From the NCBI GenBank assembly GCA_026261815.1, contig JAMPIT010000476.1, positions 5,235,501-5,299,500 of the forward strand: a stretch of 64,000 bases of DNA, read 5' to 3'. Below the pieces are notes generated by a model. The model had not been told where the DNA came from. It made no database searches and worked only from the letters and a program-made list of their open reading frames with translations. Source of the stretch: Monarcha castaneiventris obscurior. Lineage: Eukaryota; Chordata; Aves; Passeriformes; Monarchidae. The translations under genes and the position numbers were made by a program. Below, in pieces: positions 49,776 through 63,500 of this stretch. How positions within the stretch are numbered: position 1 is the stretch's first letter; the number at the start of each line of letters is the position of its first letter.

Positions 49776-52700
49776 GATATAGGAAAAGCTACTCATAAAA
49801 TTAATGGAGGCTGCATGAACTCACAGATCATAAACTCAGAGGGGTTTGCAGCTTGCTTTTTGGAGAGGGGGAGGGAGTGGGCTCAGAAGCAATTTAGCAG
49901 AGGGGGCTAATTGACAGCAGCTGCCCCATCACATCCCACACCCCCCTCCCCACTCTTGGGAGGATTTAGGGAAACACATCACTGAAGTCTCAAACATGGT
50001 GCTGGAGCTGGCACCTATCAACTTGAGGTCAGACACGGCATGAGACACTTGGTGTGCTCCCAGCCAAGGGACTGTGGCCAAGCTGTGCTCTTGGTGACAG
50101 ACCCCCTGCCTGGAGCATAAATCTCAGATGCTGAAGGCCAAAGCACAAGCAGATCCATCCCATGCTCTGGGGGTTGCAGACAGCACAACACTTCTCTTGG
50201 CAGGTGGGCTGCAGGGTGGTAGGCAGAGGGGTGATGAAGAGGACTGCACCACAGTCAGGCAAGATGGACCCAAGCTCCCCAACACCCCAAGCAGTGGGTG
50301 CCACACAGGGGACAAGGCTGATGGTGCTCCTCTCCAGCCTAGCCTAGGAATTTCAATTTCCTGAAACCCTCTTGATGTAATTAGGAATATTCTGAGACCA
50401 ATCCTCCACCACTGGCTTGCCAACACCTCCTAAAAAGCCATCCAAGGACCCCAGTGTTGGTGGCCACCAGCTCTGCCACAGCAAACACCATTTCCAGGGC
50501 CTGGCTTCTGCCTTCACCCCATCCACAACCCAAGCCCAGCACAGAAGACCTTTGCTCACTGCTTGGCCCTGGACCACCTCCACACCCTTCCACAGCATCA
50601 GCAAGGCCAGTCCTTCCTTTCAGGCACCTTTACTCTGTGCTGGGTTATTCAGTACATCTCGTGTCTTGGGGAATTACACAGCCAAGAGTCTCATACAAAG
50701 GGAAGAAAATAACCATTACTGCTAGAAAATCTTCCCCCACATCCCATTTCTCTATTGGACATTGGCTTACTCTGCCTGGTTAAGGGCCAGCCCCATAGAT
50801 GCAGAAGGCCCCATGCATCCACCTGCCCAAGGAAGCCCTTTGCCACACCAACACCAAGACAGCTCAGGACTGTCCAGGTACCAAGACCTCCCTTGGGCAT
50901 CAGCCTTCAGGGGGAAACCCAACTGTCCCATCTCCTGAGTAGCTTCTTGGTCTGGCCCTGGTCAGGTTTACTCTCAATGCCAAATGCAGTTTTTTGCTCT
51001 TTCCTGTCAAAAATGATCTTGGCCTCCAGCTGCTGCCCCAGCGGCTCCAGCAGCCGTGACTCACAGGCTCTGCCCTAACCTCAGGCTCCCGCCTGCCTCC
51101 TCCTCTGACTCAGGCACCAGCCCCGGTGCCTTTCAAGTGGTTTGGGGATCCAGCCAAGGCACCAAAGCAAAGGGATTTAGGCACCATGCTCTCTGGAGCA
51201 TCCAGCCTGGCTGCCAGCCTCAGGCTCACCCCAGGGTGCTCAGCAGGCTCAGCTCTGGGGCACCATCTGGTCACCAGGTTGTGCCAGCACTGCTGGCACA
51301 GGGAGCAATCACCAAACAATAATGGGGTCCAGGTACATCACCCCATACATTTTCTGCCTCCAACACAGCCAGCTGGCCCCATTGGTGCACCCCCACTTCG
51401 CATACCTGCATCCTCAAGGCATCACTAGATGCCCCGGGCCACGGGGTGCCCCACTTCTGCATCCTCCCAAGCTGGTGGAGAGAGCTTACAAACAGGACCA
51501 CCTCTAAACAAGGTCTCCCCTTCCAGAGAGGCAAAGCCCACAAAATGACACTGGAAATAAGCCATATGCTGCCCTCCCCAGTGATGCTGGCTGTAACCCT
51601 CCTCACTCCATCTTCTCCCAGCTCCCACTGTTTCTGGAGCTAAAAGAGCACAGAACCTCCCCTTTTCCCTTTTACAGCATCCCTCAAGTGGCTCCATCAA
51701 CCTCTCCCTGCTGCCTGGCTCAGGGACCAGCCTGCTGCCAACCCCACCTGCTTCACAGGGGTTTAATTTACTCCCCAGGTGGACTTGATTCCCAGGTGAA
51801 ACCCCTGGGACAAAAGCTTGCAGTGTTGCCGATGGGCTTCAGTCCCAAAACAACATAGGTGAAAAGGAGGAAGACGGCAGAGCTAGCACTGAACCAAAGC
51901 TGGGGCGAGAACAGACAGAAAAAGACTTGCCCCCTCCCCAGACAGTATCCATAAATCTCTGAGACATGTTCCCTAAACGCCCTCCATCCCTGCTTGCAGG
52001 CACCCATAGAAAGGGGAGCCACGCTGCTTCCCGGTTCCGGACAGCGGTGAAGCCGGTGGGGAGACATCTGTTCTCCATCCAGCAAGCAGTGTCTTCCTGA
52101 TCTGCCTCTTAAAAATTACAAGGCAATTTGGAGTTTCTATTTTGTACTTTTGATTTACCCAAACACCTGAAACATGAGCTCTCAATCCAGGATCAAAGGC
52201 TTTCTCTGGAGCAACACAGACGGCTATATCCACTGCTGTATTTATGTGTGATTAGGAATGCCTGCATTGGAGAGGGGAGTTGGCAAGGGTGGATGTGCTG
52301 CAAAGCCTGAAACTCCATCCCTTGGAGAGGGAGGGGACTGGGGGGTGATGTCCTGGCAGGTCAGGTTTGGTGCCAGCCCCTTGGGCGCAGGGCAGCGATG
52401 GGGCGATGCCTTGCAGAGGGAGTGTCTCGCCTGTGTCACTTTGTCCCCTGTCACTCCTGCCCAGATCCCATGTCTGCCTGTAGGACTGAGACCCACCCAG
52501 TGGTAGGTGGGATCTCTCATCCTTGCTTTGCTCTGTCTCTCAACACCACCAGATAGGTGGACACAAAGGATGCAATCCCGGATGCAGAGGGATGCTGCAA
52601 TGTGGACTGTGGGATGCTGTGCTGTGGGATGAAAGGCACTGAGAATCATGCCAGGCCATGCAAGGGGTTAATGGCAATCGACACAGTCATTAATGAGCTG

Positions 52701-54079
52701 GAGGGGAGGGGTCTTGCCAAGCTCTTCTGGTCCAATTTGTCCTATTTTGAAAAATCCCAGGCCCTGGACCCCTGTGGGTTGGGATTTTGCACCATCTAAA
52801 TAAACTGGGAGAGCTTCAGGCCTGTGAAAAGATGTGGCCAAGCCCTCTCTCCCATGGATGAGCATGGCTGCGTTGCTGTAAATAATCCATTTTAATGGCA
52901 GAGGATCTGTCCCCTTGTCCAGTGCCACTGACATGAGGGCAGACTTGATCCCTGGAGAGACCCTGGCCCTGGATCTGTGTCTCAGATGGATTCCTGCTTC
53001 CTGCCACTGTAAACTGCTTCAGAAGAGCCGGGTGGCGTTCTCAGGATAAGAGAATAGTAGCAGGGCACATATGGGACAGCCAGTAGTAAAATCAGGAGGC
53101 TGTAAAGAAACCTGCCCTTACACAGGTAGTGGGCCAGAAAACATCCTCGTTGTGCTGAGGTGTAAATCAGTGCCAACAATGGGTACATTAGGTGGATAAC
53201 ACATGTCAGGATCATCACAGAACCATCTCCCTGAATATCATCCCCCTTGGGGATCCACTCCCTGCTGCAATGGGAGAGAGCAGCAAGTCACCCCATCACC
53301 CTTAAACATTAGCACCAGGGTGGGCAGGAACACTCAAGACAGCAAAACCCCCATGAAGTCTTTAACTTTTAAGAAAGCCAAGCTGATGGAGACAAGTCCC
53401 ACCTTCCCTTGGGATCACATATCTATTTAGAATCAATAAATTTCCATTAAAAAGTCTGAAAGTACATGTGACACAACCCCTGTGCTCCTTTACTGGAAAA
53501 TTTGTTGTTTGTTGGGTTTTGGTTGGGGGTATTTTTTGCCACAGTTTCTTCACACATTGAGGCACCTTCAGAGAAGTGCTGGGAAAAGCTGCCCAGGAGC
53601 TCTGCAAATCAGGGCATGCTCATGCCCTGCCAGTTCACAGGCATTTAGCACTGGGAATGAGCTGGGAAGAAAATTTGCCACAAATATTTTCAGCAAATTA
53701 TGAAGTCTTGGAAAAAGCAGATTTTGGTTCTACTGAGAAGTTGCTGTTTTGACAGATGTTTTAAATATTTTTTTAAGAATTTTATTTTTTTACTGAAACT
53801 GAAGGAGGTCCTGAAACAAAAGACTGGGCCAAGAAAGGAAACCTCAGAAACATTCTGCTTTGAAAACGTCTCAGTAAAACATTTCCTTTTCCCCCTCTTT
53901 CCCAATTCAACAATTTGGGGAATGGAGATGAATTCACAGTATTTCATCTTCTCTGAATCCAATCCTTTTTGCTTGGAAAATGTCACAGCAGTTTGGGGGT
54001 TTTAGAGAGCCCAATGAAAATTCTGAGGTGTCAAGGCAAACGCCAGCTCCTGAGCACCTCCCGCGCTTGCTGCCCGCTC
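49776..54079. other. Upstream intergenic sequence, no gene recognised
   Basis: GC-moderate sequence with many chance open frames. Two AP-1 type TGACTCA sites lie 49 bp apart at 51057-51063 and 51106-51112. An AT-rich stretch at 52105-52255 could be a small conserved element, and 53690-54000 is A/T-run-rich and may be an old repeat. Confidence 0.5.
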
Positions 54080-54375
54080 AACAGCACGGCACATGCGCTC
54101 CTGAAAGGAAGCCTTTACAGCCTGCCACTGGAAATGGTGCAGTGTGATCCAGTGGGGCGCTGCTTTCCTTCAACGGGCCATAAAAATCCCATTTGGGATT
54201 GCAGTTGCCTTGCTCCCCTCCTGCATCACATTGCTTTTTAAAGAGGGCGCGTCCGACACATTCAAACATACGCGCACACACAGAAAGCACTGGGAACTGC
54301 TGAACCTTAAAACAACTGTTATTCTTCGGGATAATGCGCCTTCCAACACTAACATTATTCTAAGATGCAGGTAAC
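54080..54375. promoter_or_regulatory. Candidate conserved non-coding element
   Basis: An unusual mix of retained CpGs (gggcgcgtccgac, atacgcgcacac, ttcgggataatgcgcc) in otherwise AT-rich DNA. A 16-bp inverted repeat lies at 54185-54200 (AATCCCA, TT, TGGGATT). No open frame of note. CpG retention outside an island can mark an unmethylated regulatory element. Confidence 0.33.
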
Positions 54376-57300
54376 ATGTGACACATTTTCTTTTGCTCTC
54401 CAAAGTACAACACCCTTCCCTTCTTCTATCCTTCCTTACCAAATATCAATCATCAGCAAAGACAAGGCAAATGAACTTTTAATCAATAACAGCTACTGTT
54501 TCTTGTACCGGGACTGTTTATGATTTAAAAGGGGGAAAAAAAATTTAAATCAATCCTGATGTGAACATTTTCCCATTTGGAAAAACAGCCCAATCCCATA
54601 TCAAAAGGTTGGGGGGTTTATATGTTTTTAAAAGGTTTAAAAGCTAAATTAATTTTAAATTGTTTTTACATATCTTGCCTATAGACAGAACCACATCATA
54701 TGATGAGGAAGGGTGGTCCATGGTGTACTACTGTTCCCAGTAAGTGCTTTAGCACCAGTCTGTCTGCTTTACACACATTTAATACCACTGCCATCTAAAA
54801 ATCAAGACTACTCTAACCACAGCGTGTCTGTCCAGGCGCTGTTGCTGGCAGCCTGTCCCCCTTCAATCCAGACCAGGTACAACAGACTGCTTCTGGTATG
54901 TCTGCACTCAGATTCCACTGTCTTCATCCCAGCAGCCAGCAGCCACGAGGTACCTGAGACTAAATGATGGTTTTGTCAAGAAAGCACCAAGAATTGGCCC
55001 AGTCCTCCTGGCTGGTCAGGACAATGCTGAATAAATGTCCTAAGGAAACAAAAAAAGAAGCAGGAACTCATTCCTGGATCTAGGGAGTCCATAAAGACTC
55101 TCCAGTAGATGGACTTTTAACCTGTTTGTGGAGCTGGACATTGGTACTAAAAAAAGGTGAGACTGCAAGTAAAGCTCCTAACTTTATTCTTCAAAAGCTT
55201 TCTATTCCCAGGGCCTAAACAGCCAGGAGACTGATAATTGATTTTCATCTTCATATGCTGCAGCATTTGGAGTAGCTCAAATAGCAATGTGATGGCTTCA
55301 ATCCAGATTTACCTGAACATGAGACACAAACCCAAACACTGTATGAAAAGGCATCCACCGAATCTTATATGGGCCTCAAACTGGGTTCACTTTGGTGCTC
55401 TGCAGTGACAAGTTGCCCTGTTGGCCAGTTCTTCTGACCTATTTGTGCATCCATGCACAGAAACCATGCCTTCTCTGCTGTCTCACCTTCCCCAGTCCAG
55501 GCAGTTTTGGGGGTCCCCCAGATTTTTCTCTCTAAGTGTTGAGATGTCCTGTGGCCACATGCAGCTTGCTGTTTCTTTCCAGTCTCTTCCCGTGACCGAT
55601 TCCCGCAGGCCCAGATTTGGGACAAGAGAGTAGTCTCTTTTTATCAGGGTGGCGGAGCAGTCCAGCCATGGCTGAATCCATGCAGGACAAGCCAGGAGCT
55701 CTGGACACAGCTGTGGAGGCAGAAGGCAGAGGGATATCATGTGTGGATGTGCCTGAAGCAGACCTGCCAAGGTGTGTGATGGCAAAGGATGCAGCAGGTT
55801 TCAGCCTCATAAGGATGACTTGTGGGGAGAGGATGCTCCCCCGACGGCTGACGGGAAGTGGCTCAGACACACATCCCTGAGGGCCTGAGTCACTGGCCAG
55901 GGATGTCCCAGATGGAGAAAGCAGGACATGGCCAGCCTGGCCTGGGGCACAATGTCAGCACTGCAGCACTCACAGCCCTCCCTGCTCACCATGAGCACAT
56001 GGCACTGCTCAGAAATCCCAGCAGGGAAAATTATTTGGTCCTTCTACCTCCATATAGTTATAAACCACATTTCTTGCTGGATTTACTAAGAGCCCCTCTG
56101 CCACAACCCCTACACAGTTTTTGCCACCACCCTTCCTTCTTGACGTGCTGGGGGATGGGGTGTGTAGTTTGCACGGTGGCACAGATGCTCACAGGGCTGT
56201 GGCCGTGCCTGAAGTCGTCTCCTTCCCCACCTGTGCACCAGTTCTACAAACCAGCCCCAGGAAGACAGGAAGGTCCTTTCCATAGTTCATGTCCGAAGGA
56301 GAGTCAGGAGGGAAGACAGAAAGGTGAGTTCTGATGTTTTCCTTGGTACCATGGGATCAGTGGCTGAACCAGAGCTGGGACTTCGTGTTTCTTGATTTCC
56401 TGCTACCTCCACAATGCCTCCGACCCCTGGGAACATCTCACACTCTTCTGTTCTCTAGTTGTCTTTTATCATCATCCCTATGATGAATGCAAACACATTC
56501 CAGTTGCATTCTGAGGTGAGTACCCACCATTCCCCTACTCTCTCCTCCTGGCTGAGAAGAGACATCAGGCAGCTTTTTAGGATCAGGATAGAAGAGAATA
56601 GAAGTTTCTCCACTTGCAATTTTGCCAGACTTTAAACAGGCTCCAATTTTCCATGCTGGGTTTCTGCCTCAGGCTGTGTTTTGTTTTGTATTTGTCAAAA
56701 AAATTCCATGACTCCATTTCCACCAGCCCTTTGAACGAGTTTTAGGGAGGTCTTTTCTTTATTTTTTCTCTTGCCCATGCTAAAACATTATTACAACCAT
56801 TTTACTGGGAAGCAGCACTGTCTCCGGGCCTGGCAAGAGGTGTCCCTTGAGTGAGAAGATGGGCCTTTCTCCATCCCCATGACAGTGCCCAGAGTCAGTC
56901 AGATCACGAGTCTGTGAAACAGCAGAGGCTGGTTGGTGTTTGGCAGATGGATGAAGCACCATCCATCTGTGCCAAGTGCTCCCCATCTTCCAACAGGCCT
57001 CAATCAACGGTTTCACAACAACACATCGGCCAACTGTGTAAACACAGGGCACGGCTTAAATATAGTCCTTGCCTTGATGAACAATCAGCACTGAAAGAGA
57101 AGAGCATCTTACACGAATAAACAAAGGTCCTGCGAGCTCAAGTATTTGGACCAAGGTCAAGGGAGGGAAATCATGATAGAGGAAATTATTGAACTTAAAA
57201 GCACACGCAAGTTTTCAGATATGGATTTTGTCTGCAGGGAAGTACTAACTCAAGTGGACTGGACCCCTCTGTGGCTTTGGGTTGAATCCAGCAGATCCTA

Positions 57301-59789
57301 GATCCAAACAGTTGCAACGGGAGAAGAGAGGAGGAGGCAGGGAAGTGAGGAAGGCCAAACCAAAACGCTTTGTTTGGGGCAGATCGATTAACCTGAAACT
57401 GGTTTTTGTTTGCTTCACCGGGAAGATGGATGTGTTCTGCTGGCTTTGCAGGGCCTTTTCTTCTTCAAGGCTTTGGCTTCACTGGTTAAACTAAAAAACC
57501 CGATCATTATTCCAGTGGCTGCAGCTGGAGAATGATCCAGCAAATCTCCATGTCTGCAAAACCCATGGTACCATCATCCAGGTCTTGTGCCTGCAGGTCC
57601 CTGAGCATTTTACAGACCTCCAGAAATAACTCCCCGGGATGATGGGGCTCAGACCCCCTGGCACAGCTCCAAGTGGATTGAGAGTCCAGTTTTGGTTGCA
57701 GGAACCAAGGTCTGAAATTAAAATTGCCTGATGATGGCAAATTAAAAGGGAAAATTAAAAGGGAAGAAATGTGCCTACCTCAAGGAAGGCTGAGGGAGGG
57801 CTCTGAAAAAGCCCAGCTCAGCATGACCTCTTCTGAGGGGCTTAGCAGTGAACGGAGGGTCTTTGCTCTACCTCCATTGGACAATGGAGGCAAGAAAACC
57901 ACAGTGCTTGGAGACAGGCTCCTGTGCAGCAGAGAGCAGCCAGGTCCTAGAAGGGATGACATCCTCTGGCAACAGCCCTCTCCCTGGGGCTGGGTTTCAG
58001 TCTGGAGGGTCCTAGCTGAAGCCCACATTTGACAGTGCACAGACAGGAATATTCCTCCACTCTGCTGGAGAGGTTGTGAGGTGGCCAGAGAGCAGGAAAA
58101 GCCAATGGGTAAAACAGCTGCAGCCTTACAGTGCACAGGAACACTGGGTTACATCTTGCCTTTAGAGCAGATTAAATTTAAGACCTGTCAACCTCAACAA
58201 TGTCTAGGTCAGTTTTCTTCCTCTGCATTGACAGGGAACAAATTTGAAGCCCTGAGGTGTAATTTCTGCATGTCATGCTTTGAGTTGTACCCTTCCTTTA
58301 CCATGATAGACCTATTCTCTTCCTGAGGATGATCACTTTTCAGCCAAACATGTGGTGGTTCACATTCCTGAGCTATGGAGCACACAGCTCACCAAAGGAA
58401 AGGGAATTTGGTTTCCTGTCCTGCTGACCCCAGAAATGCGCCACAGAGCCAGATCGTCATGGCCACTGTCCCCCAGAAATGACACTGTTCTGAGCCAGGC
58501 CATTCCTTGAGGGAAGGAGGTCACCCCAAGGGAGATGCTGTGCTGGGTTAGTCACCTTCTTCTGACCCAACTTTCCCTTTGCATTTGCTCCCCAACATGG
58601 GCAGATGTGCCCCAGCCATGCATGGAGTGGTATCTCTAAAATGTCAAACTGCCAAAAGCCCCAGGCTCAAAGGCACTGTGTAAAACCTGAGCTGCTTCCC
58701 AGCCTGACCTTCTCCATGCCCTGCAGGGTCAGCAATTCCCTTTTTTAAACCAGGGGCTATGACCTGTGCCCCACAACCTAATCAAGACACTGCAAGCCAC
58801 TCCTACAGTGAATAAGGAATGAGAGTTCATATATGCTTGGCAATTACAAGCAGATTAGAAATGTATAAGGGGGGGTCTTTAACACTCAAGAAGAAGATTC
58901 AGAACTCAAAAAAACATAGTAGGTTGAAAACAACAGAGCTGGAATGACTGGGCTCAGGTTCCATGAGCATTTGTCTCAGCATTTCAACCCATGTCTCTGG
59001 GTGTGAGCACTTGATTGTAAATACCGCTGTTGTGGAAACTTGGCTGAAGGGAACAGACAGACTGTCACACACTCCACAATGGAGACGATCCTTATCACCA
59101 CTTGAAAGGATAAATGGGTCTGACTGGGAACAGCTGGTTTGGAGCTGTGGGGCAGCCCCAGGAAGGATGCGCAGTCCTTGCTGTCACACGCACCTTTGCT
59201 CTGGCTGATGGATCCTGTAGCTCATGAACCCAGGAGGCTGCTCCAAGGATCTGGGCTGACTTTTTGTGATTCCAGCTGGTCAAACCTTCCAGCTGCAGAA
59301 GACCCTGCATGCAGCTGGGTTAAGACACACACTGTTGAGGGGAGTCCTCTGGCCAAGAGACCCAGGCTGTGCCTAGATGAGGTTATCCCAGAATGCTTCC
59401 CAAATATCAGATCTAGAGGCATGCTTTGGCTACATCCCAGTTCCAGACTGGGTATGCAGAGCAACCTCAGAGCCTTAGAGAGAGGAAATTCAGATGGGAA
59501 TGCTGGCACACTGCAACAGCTCCATCCCCTGCAGGGGCTGGGGGCCACGACACAAGGACTGGTGAGCACAGACAGAGCTCGGGGACCTGCCGGCCCATGC
59601 AAAGCTTCAGCCCTCTCCTGACTGCCAGCCTGCTTCTCCAGCAATGATCAGCCCTCTCATTAATCAGAGCCCTGCAAGGTCTCATAAGAAACAACCCCAC
59701 CAGACAACATCTCCAGATTTCCAACCAACTCGGTTATAGGGCAGTAAAACCAGTCCCAATGGCACTGGTTTCATACAGGGATGTTTTTC
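54376..59789. other. Upstream intergenic sequence, no gene recognised
   Basis: AT-rich at 54460-54680, then mixed composition. No exon, RNA gene or young repeat was recognised, and open frames overlap on both strands. Confidence 0.55.
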
Positions 59790-59960
59790 TTCCTTTTTTC
59801 CTTGAGATGCCACGCTGATGTAAGCCAAGCGTCACGTAAAAACCTACATGGATGATGCCACCTTATAAATTAAGGTCATTACCCCATCACAGACAGTAAA
59901 AAGTCTTTATTTTCTGCAAGCCGCAGCTGATTGATGTTAATTATGCGACATACTGTGAGT
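59790..59960. promoter_or_regulatory. Candidate conserved non-coding element
   Basis: Contains a CRE-like gcgtcacgtaa at 59829-59839, taaattaaggtcattacccc at 59866-59885 and cagctgattgatgttaatta at 59926-59945, in non-repetitive sequence directly beside the fossil LINE. Regulatory role is inferred only. Confidence 0.3.
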
Positions 59961-59984
59961 CCATATGGACTGTGTTCCTTAAAG

Positions 59985-60560
59985 TTTTTTCTTATGATCA
60001 GTCTTTCTGGATCCATGTCCTGCCAAACACCGCTTGTTTTCATGGCCCATCTTATTTATTGCCTTATTAGCCTGGTGTTAGATTTTTCCCCCAGTCCTCT
60101 GGAACTTCCCCAGAGTTCCCAGATTTGTTTAAAAATCGACACTAATGGTTCAGAGAGCTCTCAGGCCAATTTGTTTATCCTTTGATGCAAGTTATCTGAT
60201 CCTGCAGAATGTCTAACTTTAATCACTGCTCTTTAACATTCGGCTTCATCACTGGTAGAATACAAAGTGTTTCATTATCTTCATAAAGTATGGATGTGTC
60301 ATTCCACTTCTTTCCAAAAAGAAAAATAAATGTTGAACAAATAATTTTGTCTCTTCTACACACAGGATGAATATTTTCCCATTATTGTCTGGGATCTCAT
60401 TACAGGATTTGTCTTTTTTTGATACATTTAAATAATTATCATTAACTCTAGTGGCAAGAGGCTTTTCACTCCTACCTTTAACTTCTCTTCCCACATTCTC
60501 ATGGATTTCTACTTGTCACTATCAGAGTCCTCCTTTTGTATTTATCATTAACATCAATAT
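59985..60560 (-). repeat. Ancient CR1/L3-like LINE remnant, antisense
   Basis: The plus strand carries phrases I associate with antisense ORF2 of old amniote CR1-clade LINEs, in the expected order: cagtcctctggaacttcccc, atggttcagagagctc, gatgcaagttatctg, aatgtctaactttaatcac, ttgtctgggatctc and taactctagtggcaagag. The minus frame near 60249-60494 reads like a worn form of the pre-RT region (DNNGKI, then a VFNKYF-like segment). Frames are broken. Recognition is from memory; a RepeatMasker or tBLASTn run would decide it. Confidence 0.5.
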
Positions 60561-63500
60561 GTGCTTCACTGCCACATATTTATGCCCATAATGCTATTTA
60601 TCTATGTATATATAGATATATATGTTAAACCTACAATACTCCTGCTTCCACCTTCCCTCCTAGCTGGGCTGGCTTCTGCAAAACAGTGTTCAGCCTTCCA
60701 GGATAGCACTGATCTTAGCATCTCACCAAACAGCCTCAAACACTCTCCGATTATCATCCATTCAATTTTGTTTAAATAATTCCTTCCACTCCTTAACTGT
60801 ACTCCTAATTATTTTCAGCCCAGGGAAGCTGTTCTTTATCCAGAATCAGGGGCTAGAGTTGGGCACCTCTGTGCCTTTAAAAATCTGGTCCCTCATCCCT
60901 TATAAATAGCTCTGGTCAGAGCTTTTCTGTGTTTGCACATAGTGTCATGCTTGCTGGCAGGGAGACAGCCTGGGAATAGGTTATGGAGTCCCTGCCCATC
61001 ACGGGACTGGAGAGTTGCATACCTAAAACTCAGAGGAAGCTGGTTTGGGGTTATTTGTGGGGGGATGTATCCCTTCTCTGCTCCCAGGCTCACAAGAGGG
61101 GAAAAAGCCACTGGGGACCAAAGACAGCTTTCATCAATTGTGATGTTTTATTTTGCATTGGTTTTTTTTCCTCAAACATCCTTTGTTTTCTAACAATAAA
61201 TCATATCCTGAGGCAAAAAGCCTTTAAAGAGACTGGGCATGGAGTCTGCTTCCGTTCCCTGGCTGGCGAGGCAGGCCACCAGCTGACAGAAGTCATCAAT
61301 CCTCAACTCAGCGATCAATCCATCTTTCTCCGTCACTGCAGGGACGGTGCGGGAGGCCCCCGGCTGTGCCAGCCCACTGTCCCCTGCCATTCCTGCCAGC
61401 CCTGATGGCACCCAGGAGGGTCACCAGTGCCGGAACCAATCTCCCTTGCTGCCGTTCCCTCAGAGCTGTGCTCCATTATCCCAGGCACCATCCCCTCAAG
61501 CTCCCCAGCATGTTCTACAGTCAGCTGAGCCAAGTCACCCTCAAAGTCTCCTCCTGTGATCTGTCAGAGAGTGGGCACTCCACCTCCTGCCCTTCCAAGA
61601 AACCAACAACTCTAAAGAAGGCAACAGCATCCATTCCAAGCAGAGGGTACACCAAGGGCTTACTGGGGGATAAACCTTCCCAGGAGGTTTCATAAGTTTC
61701 AAGCCATTCACTTTTTTTGCCATCAGTGGACATTTCCACCTCCTGTTGTTTACTGCAGGCTTCTGGATTTGCTTTTTAACATTTGTGCTGCCACGACTCA
61801 GCAGTTTATGATGGCATCTACATGTTCTGTTTACCCTCTTAATACTGTTCCCCAAAGATGTTCTATTGAAACCCTCTTAATTGCTCTACCTTGTTTGTTA
61901 ACCAGAAAAACAGTTGCTCTCCCAGAGAGATGGAGGTGGTCCAGCTCATATGATCCCTCAGGAAGTGGACCCAGTGCTCCATGACCTGAAACACTTCCAT
62001 TCTACCTCCATTTTACACCTTTTGCCGCTTGGTGGTCTCCTTCTCTGCCTGCTTTTGCTTCCACGATGCAAGGAGGGGTCTTGCTGCCGACCGTCCGAAC
62101 TTTCCTCTCCTTCAACTCCCTCCTGAGATCCCTCAAGTTCTTGCTGATCTGAGAAGTATTTTATGAGGCAATTTTGTTCATGCCAAATGTGTCATAACCA
62201 ATGGATCCCTGCCTACAGTCATCAGAGCCCTGCTCAGCCTCTCGGTGATGTGTGCTGTGCTGGAGCCAAGGAGACCGCACACAGGGCTGCTGTCTTTCTG
62301 TCCCCTCTTTTGCTGGGCAGAAGATTTGTATCTGTCTGTGCACATTTGGTACGTTGCCATCACTCGTGCTCATACTACCCTTAAGTCTGCAGGGATCATG
62401 GTCAAAAGGGGCCATCGGGGACTATTTGTGTCTCTCTCACGCTGGGCCAAGGTCAAGAGCTATTGTATCTTGGCCACTCTTCAGTACCACATGGCATCTC
62501 CACAAGCACAAGCAGAGCCTTTGCCTCTGCCCACAAGTTTCCATGCAGCAAGGAGAACGTGGTGCTTTCTCCCTGCATCAGGGTCCCTGCTTGGCCCCCA
62601 TCCTGGGGAAATGGCCTCAAAGCTTTGGGACACATTCCCCTGCTCTTTTGCACTGCTGGCTGATGTCACCTACCTACTCAGCAGCCAAAGCCACCAGGAC
62701 TGCATGTCCCGGCCAGTCAAGTGGGACCAGGGACACATGATGCTCCAGACAAGGTTACAGCAGACAACCCCCAGGGACTCCATGAAGCTACTGGTGATTG
62801 AGATCTGTTCTTGCAATCCTCAAGGCTTTTCCTCCCTATCAGAGCAGGGTCATGTCCCAGGAGAGGCCTGTCCTGCTTGGAGAAGATGGGGCAAGGAGTT
62901 CTGCCCCATCTCACAGCCCCAGGAGAGGGACATGGCCACCATGAGGTTTCCTCTGCCATTTGCTCTGTGCCAAGGTTGGGGAAGATTCCAGTGTCACAAA
63001 AGCACCTGATCAGGGAGGACATTTCAGGGCTGGGGGTGGTGGAGTGGAGGTAGCACAGGGTTGGGAAGAGATGGAGGTTCCTTGAGGAAAAGGAAAAACC
63101 TCCAGCCTGGAAACCCTTTTGTTCCTCCTGGCACAATTTGGGGCAGGCAGCAAGGCAGGGGGGAAGGTGTGGTGGGATCTTGACATGGAGCCGCCTCAAG
63201 CTGATGTCCCAGCCTCTTTTAAAACGTCCATGAGTGCTTGGATTTGCCTCAGATTAAGTCCATTTGCCCGAGCTGGCATGTACCCATACATGGTCTAAAT
63301 GAGAACCACCCGTAACACCTCCTGTCCTCCCTCCTCCTCTCCCGCGCAGGTTCATTAAGGCCTTCCCCAGTGAGAACAGGCCGTGTTTCAGGGGGAACAC
63401 TGGAGCGTTTGATATTTTCCACTCTGCGTGTCAAGGGCATTTACAGTCGGCGTCAGGCTGTTCCGTCAGTCTGAGGGAAGCACTTTGAAGTGTTTGTGGT

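Noticed and set aside
52982..53218. A 78-codon hydrophobic minus-strand frame resembling a small membrane protein
   Set aside because: Hydrophobic runs come readily from pyrimidine-rich minus-strand codons. No promoter, splice signal or homology supports it.
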